40,055 nucleotides of DNA from positions 1 to 40,055 of the forward strand of contig JAJCYQ010000087.1 of assembly GCA_029262835.1 (NCBI GenBank), written 5' to 3'. The DNA is from Bacteroidota bacterium (GTDB lineage: Bacteria > Bacteroidota > Rhodothermia > Rhodothermales > UBA10348). Every line of letters begins with the position of its first letter. Position 1 is the first letter of the stretch. This document shows positions 24,218 through 30,907 of this stretch, in pieces. Below the pieces are notes generated by a model. The model did not search any database, was not told the DNA's origin, and was given only the letters and a program-made list of their open reading frames with translations. The translations under genes were made by a program, and so were the position numbers.

Positions 24218-25989
24218 GGCAACGGGTAATAGTTGATATTGAGCGCGCGCCAGCGGGCGGTGTGGGCGGCGAGCCGAAGAGCGTAGGACTCCCAGCCCAG
24301 GTGGTTCCGAGCCGCCCATCCGAGGTCAGCCACACCGACGAGCCGTGGGAAGGCCAGCCACTCCAGGTCGGCCATGGATTCGGCCGTTTCCGTCCAGAGC
24401 GGCGCCTCGATGCCTTCGATGGCACTCTCGGGAATTCCTGCGACGAGCGTCGCCGGGTCCCACTCGTAGGCCTTGCGAATACTCGTCGGCCCAGCCCATG
24501 TCAGTCCGATCCGACTGTCCGCGTCGTACTTCATATCGAGGTAAATGTGGTTGGCGGGCGAGAGAATGAACCGGGCACCGCGTGCGTAGGCGGCGCGCAG
24601 GTGCCTCCCCGTTTCCGCCGTCTGTGGACGCCAGACCTGAACGAGGGCGCCGTCGGGCAGAGGCAGGCCGACCTCGGCCACTTCATCCCACGCAAGAAAC
24701 TGTTTGCCGTGCCGGGCCACGATGGGCTGAATACGCAGCATGAAGCGCCGGTACTCCTCGGGCGAAAGTTTCTGGACCTCGTCGCCCCCGACGTGGAACC
24801 ACGCACCGGGGGTGCGCTCGGCAATTTCCCGTACGACATCCTCTACGAATTCATACGTCTCCTCCCGGTCCACACAGAGCGTACTGAAGCCCACGTTCAT
24901 GCCCGTATAGAGCGGCCGCGCCTGGCCGTCACAATTCAATTCCGGGATGGATGCAAGGGCCGCGTTCGTATGCCCGGGCATGTCAATCTCCGGAACGATG
25001 GTGATGAAACGTTCCGCGGCATACCGGACAATATATTCGTAGTCGGACGTCGTATAGTATCCTCCCGGGCCGCCGCCGACCGCTGTCTGTGCGCCAACGC
25101 GTACGAGCGCTGGCCGACCCGGAATATCCACGCGCCATCCCTGGTCGTCGGACAGATGCAGATGCAGCCGATTCAGTTTGTAGAGCGCCATCAGATCCAC
25201 GTACCGCGACACGTCCTCGACTCCGAAAAAGTGTCGCGCGACATCGAGCATGGACCCGCGCCACGAGAATCGTGGCGCATCGACAATGGAAACAGGCGGC
25301 ACTTCAAGGACAACATTTCCGGGTATACCGCTGCGTTCGAGATCGGCCGGTAGCCACTGGCGCAGCGTCTGCAGGCCGTAGAACAGCCCGGCGGGCCGAG
25401 CCGCCCGGATACGGATGGCCTCCTGGTCTATATCAAGCAGATAGGCCTCGTCAAGGTGCTCCGTGGAACGGATGGCCGCGTCCCCCACGCCGGGAGAAGG
25501 CCCCAGGCCATCGCCGGCCTCAAAGAGGGCCTCCTGCAGCGCCTGTTCAGCAATCAGCTCCAGATGAACGGCGGGCGCCTGCCCATTCGCCGGCGGGCGG
25601 TGTCCGAGGTGGTCGCGAAGCCACGTGGCCAGGCGCTCCAGTTCGCGGGCATCTGATGCGGCCTCCGCGTCGCCCCCGTCCGGGTCGCCGGGGGTCGACG
25701 CCGGGCTGACATGCACGCGAACAGGCGTTCGGCTGTCGAGCAGGAAGGGGGCGCCATTGCCCGCATCCGGCAGCGAAATCGATAGAGGGTGAGGAATCAG
25801 GGCCGGAGTACTCGCGTCAGGCGCCTGCGCGTTCGCTCTCACCGCGAGCACACTCACCGCGAGCACACTCACCGCGAGCGCACAGACGAGTACCGGCAGG
25901 CAGACGGCGCCGCCTATCCAGAGTATGCCGCGAATCCAGGCGGCCACTCGCGGCCAGCGGTCCACGTGGTGAGCGGTGGTTCCTGTCAT
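24214..25989 (-). CDS. Beta-N-acetylhexosaminidase, glycoside hydrolase family 20
   Basis: A 591-residue exported enzyme that removes terminal N-acetylhexosamine from chitin- or glycan-derived sugars. It begins with a membrane-spanning or signal segment (WIGGAVCLPVLVCALAVSV, extended by LAV repeats) ending near ANAQ. The GH20b domain follows (LIPHPLSISL). The catalytic barrel has RGSMLDVARHFF, LHLHLSDDQGWRVDI, VPEIDMPGHTNAAL, and the Asp-Glu catalytic pair in FHVGGDEVQ. Later aromatic subsite residues lie in FLAWDEV, VQVWRP and a Trp-rich end (ESYALRLAAHTARW). The length is normal for the family. It follows the small membrane protein by 3 bases and overlaps the ACT gene. Confidence 0.93.
   Translation of the reverse strand: MTGTTAHHVDRWPRVAAWIRGILWIGGAVCLPVLVCALAVSVLAVSVLAVRANAQAPDASTPALIPHPLSISLPDAGNGAPFLLDSRTPVRVHVSPASTPGDPDGGDAEAASDARELERLATWLRDHLGHRPPANGQAPAVHLELIAEQALQEALFEAGDGLGPSPGVGDAAIRSTEHLDEAYLLDIDQEAIRIRAARPAGLFYGLQTLRQWLPADLERSGIPGNVVLEVPPVSIVDAPRFSWRGSMLDVARHFFGVEDVSRYVDLMALYKLNRLHLHLSDDQGWRVDIPGRPALVRVGAQTAVGGGPGGYYTTSDYEYIVRYAAERFITIVPEIDMPGHTNAALASIPELNCDGQARPLYTGMNVGFSTLCVDREETYEFVEDVVREIAERTPGAWFHVGGDEVQKLSPEEYRRFMLRIQPIVARHGKQFLAWDEVAEVGLPLPDGALVQVWRPQTAETGRHLRAAYARGARFILSPANHIYLDMKYDADSRIGLTWAGPTSIRKAYEWDPATLVAGIPESAIEGIEAPLWTETAESMADLEWLAFPRLVGVADLGWAARNHLGWESYALRLAAHTARWRALNINYYPLP
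25838..25882. repeat. 15-base tandem repeat in the hexosaminidase signal peptide
   Basis: Three copies of CTCACCGCGAGCACA (the last with one change) encode repeated LAVSV units in the hydrophobic core of the export signal, lengthening it to an unusual degree. Confidence 0.9.
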
Positions 25990-25992
25990 ACG

Positions 25993-26202
25993 CTACCCGT
26001 GGTCCGCCGTTTTTGCGGGTCGCAGCAGGAGCCAGGCTATAAAGCTGAGCGGGAAAGCGGCGAGCGCCACCAGCACCACGGGGAGGAGTGGCATAACGCC
26101 GCGCGCTTCGGCGTCGCGGTACACGAAAAAGAGGCTCCAGATGTAGAGGGCGAAGCCGCCAACAAGGATGATCAGAATTCCTGCGGGCCCAAGATTTTCC
26201 AT
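25993..26202 (-). CDS. Small two-helix membrane protein, function unknown
   Basis: A 69-residue protein. I chose the ATG at 26202, which gives MENLGPAGILIILVGGFALY at the start; the longer frame upstream has no protein-like character. Two hydrophobic helices (ILIILVGGFALYIWSLFFVY and LLPVVLVALAAFPLSFIAWL) flank a short charged loop RDAEARGV. The YRDAEARG-containing pattern recalls short hypothetical membrane proteins with two helices, but I cannot name a function. It sits 3 bases before the hexosaminidase start and 52 bases after the endonuclease-fold gene, so it is probably in the same operon. Confidence 0.65.
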   Translation of the reverse strand: MENLGPAGILIILVGGFALYIWSLFFVYRDAEARGVMPLLPVVLVALAAFPLSFIAWLLLRPAKTADHG

Positions 26203-26254
26203 GAGGCGTGCCAGTTGGTCAAGGGATGGGGAAGGCGTGTAAAAGTATAGGAAC

Positions 26255-27190
26255 TCAGAAGCGGATGTGCGCAAGAACGGGCAGGTGATCGCTTGCAAAG
26301 CGGCCATTTGGCCGGATACCGGGCAGTATGGCGTGTTTTTCAACGCGCACCCGCGCATCTATAAATATGTAATCAATGCGGCGCTCGATGTCGATGGCGC
26401 GGAAGCCGTTCCAGGTGCCCGTCGGGCCGTGATGGGGCGTGGCGGTGGCGGTAAACGCATCGTGCAGGCCGGCGCCGGAGAGTGCAGCAATGGGCGCGGA
26501 ACCTGGCAGCGTGTTCAGATCGCCAGTCACGACGACGGGGTCACCGCCTGCATTCGCCCTGGTCCACGCCGCTATGAGACGCGCGCTCTCGAGGCGGGCC
26601 TGCTCGCCGCGATGGTCAAAGTGGGTGTTCAGGTGCACGAGACGCTTGGACGTGGACGCCGCTGCTGGGTCGCCGCCCGGTCCGCCATCACTGCCGAGCT
26701 CGGCTTCGGACCCCAGGACTTCGAATCGCGCCCACGTGGCAATGCGCTCGAGCGCCGCATCCCATCCACGGGAATAGGGGGTTTCGGGCGTCTCGCTGAG
26801 CCAGAACGTCCCGCTTTCCACCACGCGGAGCCGGTCGCGCCGGTACAGGATGGCACTGTATTCGTTGCCGCGCTCCTCGCGGCTGCGGCCTTCACCTATC
26901 CAGGCGTATTCGGGCAGCGCATGCGCCAGATCAACGAGTTGCCCGCGCAGCGCTTCCTGCAGACCTACCACGTCGGGCGCATGATACCGGATGAGCGTTG
27001 CCACGTCCTGACTGCGCTCCGGCCAGGCATCGAGGCTGTCGCCTGGGTTGTTGTAGCGGATGTTGAACGACATCACGGCGAGTGCCGCCGTGTCGTGCGG
27101 CGCCTGCGCGTCCCGCTGCGCCGACGCGGCGTGCGCTGCGAGGAAGAGCAGGAGGGCGACGAGTGTCACAGCGATGAGGGCTCGTTTCAT
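26255..27190 (-). CDS. Secreted endonuclease/exonuclease/phosphatase family protein
   Basis: A 311-residue DNase I-like-fold hydrolase. I start at the ATG at 27190, which opens the signal MKRALIAVTLVALLLFLAAH ending at ASAQ. Family motifs are MSFNIRYNNPGDS (metal Asn), PDVVGLQEAL (catalytic Glu), VHLNTHFDHRG, VVTGDLNTLPGS (Asp/Asn pair) and the C-terminal FASDHLPVLAHIRF (Asp-His). These enzymes cut phosphodiester or phosphomonoester bonds of nucleic acids, sphingomyelin or inositol phosphates. The exported form with HFDHRG is common in Bacteroidota-type genomes. The substrate cannot be named. It heads the operon with the small membrane protein and hexosaminidase. Confidence 0.92.
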   Translation of the reverse strand: MKRALIAVTLVALLLFLAAHAASAQRDAQAPHDTAALAVMSFNIRYNNPGDSLDAWPERSQDVATLIRYHAPDVVGLQEALRGQLVDLAHALPEYAWIGEGRSREERGNEYSAILYRRDRLRVVESGTFWLSETPETPYSRGWDAALERIATWARFEVLGSEAELGSDGGPGGDPAAASTSKRLVHLNTHFDHRGEQARLESARLIAAWTRANAGGDPVVVTGDLNTLPGSAPIAALSGAGLHDAFTATATPHHGPTGTWNGFRAIDIERRIDYIFIDARVRVEKHAILPGIRPNGRFASDHLPVLAHIRF

Positions 27191-27252
27191 GACGATGAAT
27201 CTACGCACGAAAAGCGCACAGAACACGGCGCACCGCGCGCCGTTTGCCCGGC

Positions 27253-29220
27253 ATGAATATTCTCAACGTCGACGGATTGCACAAAACCTTTGGCCTGAAG
27301 CCGCTCCTCGAGGGCGTCACGTTCGGTCTGGGTGAAAGCGAAAAAATGGGCCTTATCGGAGCCAACGGCTCCGGCAAGACGACCCTCATGCGTATTCTCG
27401 GGGGGCTCGAGAAGGCCGACGGAGGCCGCATCAGCATACCGTCCTCGGCCCGCGTGGCCTATTTGCCGCAGACGCCGGAGTTCGATCCGGACCTGTCTGT
27501 ACTCGATGCCCTCTTCGACACGGATCATCCCGAACTCCGCCTGCTCCACGACTACGAAGAGGTGTCGCGGCAGCTCGAAACCGTTCTGGATCCCGACGAG
27601 CAGGAGGCCATTCTGGCGCGCATGTCCGATCTGAGCCACAAACTCGACGTGACCGGGGCCTGGGATCGTGAGGCGCGGGCGCATGCGCTTCTGGACCGGC
27701 TGGGTATTGTCGATACGACGGCCCGCGTCGGGACGCTCTCCGGAGGTCAGAAAAAACGGGTGGCCCTGGGACGTGCTCTACTGCTGGAGCCGGAACTGCT
27801 GCTCCTGGACGAGCCGACCAACCATCTCGATACGGAAACCATTGCGTGGCTCGAGGTTTGGCTGTCCCGGTTTTCGGGTGCGCTGTTGCTCGTGACGCAC
27901 GACCGCTATTTCCTGGACCGCGTAACGAACCGCATGCTCGAGGTGCGTCCGGGCGCCGGTGTCATGAAGTACGAGGGCAACTATACGCGTTATCTGGAAC
28001 TGAAAGAGGAAGAAGAGCGCCTCTCGGAGGCCACCGAACAGACGCGCCGGAATCTGGCACGCCGGGAGCTGGCCTGGCTGCGCCGGGGGGCGAAAGCCCG
28101 CACGTCGAAGGCCAAGTACAGGGTGGAGCGGGCCTGGGCGCTGCAGGAGTCGACCTCGGACGAACCCGGTGGGGGTGTGGAACTGAGCGGTGCATCGACC
28201 CGACTCGGAAAGAAGGTGATAGAACTGGACGGCGTGACGAAAGCCTGGGATGGCCGGACGGTGGTCAATCGGTATTCGCGCCTTGTGACGCGGCACGACC
28301 GGATTGGGATCATTGGGCCGAACGGCGCCGGAAAAACGACGCTGCTGGACATGATTTCGGGGCGCATTATGCCCGATACCGGGAGCGTCGAGATTGGTCC
28401 GACGGCCGTGATCGGCTATTTCGACCAGGAGGGGCGGCCGCTGAACGATGCACTGCGCGTCATCGATACCGTCAAGGAGGTGGCCGAGAACATACCGACG
28501 GCCGATGGCGGCGTGATCACGGCCAGCCAGATGCTCGAGCGCTTTCTGTTTCCGCCAGCCGTTCAGTATACCCCCGTGGCGAAGCTCTCTGGTGGCGAGC
28601 GGCGCCGTCTGCATCTGCTGCTCGTGCTCATGCAGGCGCCCAACGTGCTTATGCTCGATGAGCCGACGAACGACCTCGACATTGCCACGCTCACGGCGCT
28701 CGAGGAGTACCTGGATTCGTTCCAGGGAGTCGTGATCGTGGTCAGCCATGATCGGTGGTTCCTGGACCGGACTGTTGACCACATCGTCCTGGTGGGAGAG
28801 CAGGGCGAGCTTCGCAACTTCCCGGGCAACTACTCGGCGTACCTGGAGAAAAAGGAGGAGGAAGAGGCTGTTCGGGCGGCCGAGACTCGGGATCAGGAGG
28901 CGCGGGCCGCCGGGTCTTCGCGTTCGAACTCAATGGCGGCTGGTGCCGGGTCGGGGTCCGAGTCGGGGTCGTCGGCGGGCGCTGCGCCGCCGTCCAAGCC
29001 GGCCAGAAAAGGGCTCTCATGGACGGAGAAAAAGGAGGTCGAAGCGCTGGAAGCGCGCATTTCAGAAGCTGACGAGCAGAAAGCGGCGCTGGAAGCAGAG
29101 CTCATGGCCGCGGCAGACGACTTCGAGGCGGCGCGCCGGCTGGCGGAGGACCTGGCCGCACTCGAAGCCAACCTGGAGCGCGCCATGGAACGCTGGGCCG
29201 AACTCGCCGAGCGGGCGTAG
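27253..29220 (+). CDS. ABC-F family ATPase (Uup-like)
   Basis: A 655-residue protein with two ABC cassettes and no membrane segments, as in ribosome-associated ABC-F translation factors. I start at the ATG at 27253 (MNILNVDGLHKTFG). Cassette 1: Walker A GANGSGKTT, signature LSGGQKKRVALGRALL, Walker B LLLLDEPTNHLD. The interdomain linker is charged and helical (YLELKEEEERLSEATEQTRR), ending in RGAKARTSKAK. Cassette 2: GPNGAGKTT, LSGGERRRLHLLLVLM and VLMLDEPTNDLD. The tail is a Ser/Gly-rich spacer and a coiled coil (KKEVEALEARISEADEQKAA), typical of Uup, which binds DNA or ribosomes. It is divergent from the endonuclease-fold gene, with a 62-base gap. Confidence 0.93.
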   Translation: MNILNVDGLHKTFGLKPLLEGVTFGLGESEKMGLIGANGSGKTTLMRILGGLEKADGGRISIPSSARVAYLPQTPEFDPDLSVLDALFDTDHPELRLLHDYEEVSRQLETVLDPDEQEAILARMSDLSHKLDVTGAWDREARAHALLDRLGIVDTTARVGTLSGGQKKRVALGRALLLEPELLLLDEPTNHLDTETIAWLEVWLSRFSGALLLVTHDRYFLDRVTNRMLEVRPGAGVMKYEGNYTRYLELKEEEERLSEATEQTRRNLARRELAWLRRGAKARTSKAKYRVERAWALQESTSDEPGGGVELSGASTRLGKKVIELDGVTKAWDGRTVVNRYSRLVTRHDRIGIIGPNGAGKTTLLDMISGRIMPDTGSVEIGPTAVIGYFDQEGRPLNDALRVIDTVKEVAENIPTADGGVITASQMLERFLFPPAVQYTPVAKLSGGERRRLHLLLVLMQAPNVLMLDEPTNDLDIATLTALEEYLDSFQGVVIVVSHDRWFLDRTVDHIVLVGEQGELRNFPGNYSAYLEKKEEEEAVRAAETRDQEARAAGSSRSNSMAAGAGSGSESGSSAGAAPPSKPARKGLSWTEKKEVEALEARISEADEQKAALEAELMAAADDFEAARRLAEDLAALEANLERAMERWAELAERA

Positions 29221-29591
29221 TAGGCGCCGCTGGCCGGGTGGGCGCCGCTGGCCGTGACTATGTCTTCTGGAACATAAGGACGAAATGTCGCGATTCACAA
29301 TTCGGAAGGAGTTGTAATGCACTGTCTACCAACGGATAAAGGCATTATGTAAGATTCTTTTGGATCTTCAGGATGGCGCCAGCTCAAAGGAGCACACGAC
29401 ATCTCAAGATTTTCGCTTAGAGCGAAAAATACTTATAATACGTTGTTAGACAATGTATTATAAGCACGATAAAGATCAGAATCGCGACACTTCAGCCGTA
29501 TGTCCTGAAGCACATCCACGACCTCTTATCCCAACAGCGATAGGGCCGCAACGCGCGCTGCAGGACCGCAACTCTTGCCGCAGGATTACCG
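29221..29591. other. AT-rich non-coding spacer between convergent genes, with two TAG-loop hairpins
   Basis: I see no gene, tRNA or IS in these 371 bases. An 18-base-period duplication (GGCGCCGCTGGCCG at 29223 and 29241) lies right after the ABC-F stop. From about 29300 to 29480 the composition falls well below that of the neighbours. Two perfect hairpins lie there: TTTTCGCT-TAG-AGCGAAAA (29410-29428), and CTTATAATAC / GTATTATAAG arms (29432-29464) with an inner TTGT-TAG-ACAA. Neither is followed by a T-run on either strand, so they are not standard terminators. The low GC suggests a foreign remnant or a structured RNA or DNA element. Confidence 0.7.
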
Positions 29592-30050
29592 TCACCCCGA
29601 AATGAAGCGCCGCAGGGACGGATCCACGTCCAGCAACGTCGAAGCCTCTGAAGTACCAGCCGTCATGAGCGTGAAGTCGCTGAACTCGAAGCCCGGGCCG
29701 ACCGAGCAGCCGCACAACACATCACCCCGGAAGGGCTCGGCCGCCTGCCACACGCCCGCTGGCACGACGTGGCAGAAGCGGTTGGCCGCGGCGGAGAGCT
29801 CAATGCGCTCAACCAGAAGCGATGACGGGTCCCAGAGGTAGAGGTGCAGTCCATCTCCCGAATACAGGTTCCAGACCTCGTCCGACGCTACACGGTGGAA
29901 ACTGCTGTTTTCGCCTTCATCGAGAGCAAAATAGATATGCGTAAGGGCCGAGCGACGCTTCCCCGCACCGGTCACGACCTCGGCGCCAGACCGGAATACC
30001 TCCCGGAAACGGCCGCCTTCAGGGTGCTCAATGAGATCAATCGGCTTCAT
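29592..30050 (-). CDS. Cupin domain protein, DUF985 family
   Basis: A 152-residue small beta-barrel protein. I start at the ATG at 30050 (MKPIDLIEHPEGGRFREVFR), which overlaps the end of the DUF1415 gene by 14 bases. DUF985 landmarks are LIEHPEGGRFREVF, LTHIYFALDEGENSSFHRV, SDEVWNLYSGDGLHLYLWDP, FCHVVPAGVWQAAEPF and GCSVGPGFEFSDFTL. The family has the cupin fold with a His-containing pocket (SFHRV, VWNLY); the reaction, if any, is not established. The gene is coupled to DUF1415, which suggests a shared small-metabolite role. Confidence 0.9.
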   Translation of the reverse strand: MKPIDLIEHPEGGRFREVFRSGAEVVTGAGKRRSALTHIYFALDEGENSSFHRVASDEVWNLYSGDGLHLYLWDPSSLLVERIELSAAANRFCHVVPAGVWQAAEPFRGDVLCGCSVGPGFEFSDFTLMTAGTSEASTLLDVDPSLRRFISG

Positions 30051-30540
30051 GGAGTTTGCGCATGAGCGCCATGTTGCGCTCGGGTATGAGGTGCACATCC
30101 GGATAACTGTCCACGGCTTCCGCGAGCCGGTCCTCGCGAAGAACATGCAGCAAGGGATAGGGCGATCGGTTCGTCCGGTTCGCGGGATCGTCCGTCTCTG
30201 TACCCTCGAACCGGTATTCGGGATGGAAGCTGGCAACCTGGTACACGCCGACAAGCCCCATCTCCTCGAGCAGCGCGTCGACGCGGTCCAGGAACTGGTT
30301 GTACACGTCAAAATCGGCAAGCACGCGAGGGTGGATGAGGAGCGTGGTCTCTTCCACACGTCCAAGCTCAACGCGGAGCGCACCGAGCAGCGCCGGCTCC
30401 GAGTCGGCGTCTGTCACTACATAGCGGATGGTGTTCTCCCGGGACACCTTTCCGGCGAATGGGCAGAGCCCTAAACGAATGACGGTGCGCTCCACCCAGG
30501 AGCGCACCGTCAACGCAATCGTGAATTCTTCGTCTGTCAC
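30037..30540 (-). CDS. DUF1415 family protein
   Basis: A 167-residue soluble protein. I chose the GTG at 30540 (reads MTDEEFTIALTVRSWVERTV) because it lies after the cold shock gene's stop and starts the conserved family region; the open frame further upstream runs under the cold shock gene and is its shadow. DUF1415 motifs are WVERTVIRLGLCPFAGKV, VYQVASFHPEYRFEGTE, ANRTNRSPYPLLHVLRED and VDSYPDVHLIPERNMALM. The conserved Cys and the FHPxYxF and NRSPYPLLH blocks are family hallmarks; the function is unknown. Confidence 0.88.
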   Translation of the reverse strand: MTDEEFTIALTVRSWVERTVIRLGLCPFAGKVSRENTIRYVVTDADSEPALLGALRVELGRVEETTLLIHPRVLADFDVYNQFLDRVDALLEEMGLVGVYQVASFHPEYRFEGTETDDPANRTNRSPYPLLHVLREDRLAEAVDSYPDVHLIPERNMALMRKLHEAD

Positions 30541-30565
30541 GACAAAAAATCTATTTCCGACTGGA

Positions 30566-30769
30566 TCAGGCCGGTACCACGTTGTTTGCGCAGGGGCCTT
30601 TCGGGCCCTGGCCAACTTCGAACTCGACCGGCTGGCCTTCGTCGAGGGTTGCGAAACCGTCGACCTTGATTTCCGAGTGGTGCACGAAAAGGTCCTTACC
30701 GCCATCGTCAGGCGCGATAAATCCAAAACCCTTGTCTGCGTTGAACCACTTTACTTTGCCTTTGCTCAT
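30566..30769 (-). CDS. Cold shock protein, CspA family
   Basis: A 67-residue single cold-shock domain that binds single-stranded RNA/DNA. RNP1 is KGFGFIAP and RNP2 is DLFVHHSEI, followed by [20 protein letters not shown] and PCANNVVPA at the end. AGGA lies 5-8 bases before the ATG. The upstream region (30770-30907) is AT-rich with several overlapping inverted repeats, which would suit a structured, temperature-sensitive leader as in other csp genes; that is inference. DUF1415 starts 25 bases after its stop. Confidence 0.96.
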   Translation of the reverse strand: MSKGKVKWFNADKGFGFIAPDDGGKDLFVHHSEIKVDGFATLDEGQPVEFEVGQGPKGPCANNVVPA

Positions 30770-30907
30770 TCTGTCCTACTTACTTTATCGTTGGTAATGA
30801 ACTGCAGTATACCATGCAGTAAACTGGTATATGTGTAGAAATTCTATGTAACATGCCCGGCCATGGCTCCGTAGTGAGCGAAAACCGTTCATTCTGGAGG
30901 CAGATAC
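30770..30907. promoter_or_regulatory. Divergent intergenic region between csp and the FtsX-like gene
   Basis: A 138-base AT-richer gap between two divergent starts. It contains TATACC and GGTATA as one possible stem and CTGCA and TGCAG as another, overlapping it. On the csp strand TATACT is a -10-like hexamer without a clear -35. On the other strand a strong Shine-Dalgarno, GGAGG (30896-30900), stands 7 bases before the FtsX ATG. Confidence 0.4.

Noticed and set aside
29442-29454. Integron attC-like core (GTTAGAC) in the AT-rich spacer
   Set aside because: The core matches GTTRRRY, but no inverse core stands at a suitable distance upstream, the motif is explained by the hairpin TTGT-TAG-ACAA, and there is no integrase or cassette-like gene.
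30541-30726. Upstream extension of DUF1415 under the cold shock gene
   Set aside because: The added residues (rich in Ser/Arg/Thr) are the cold shock gene read in another frame; the family homology starts only at the GTG at 30540.
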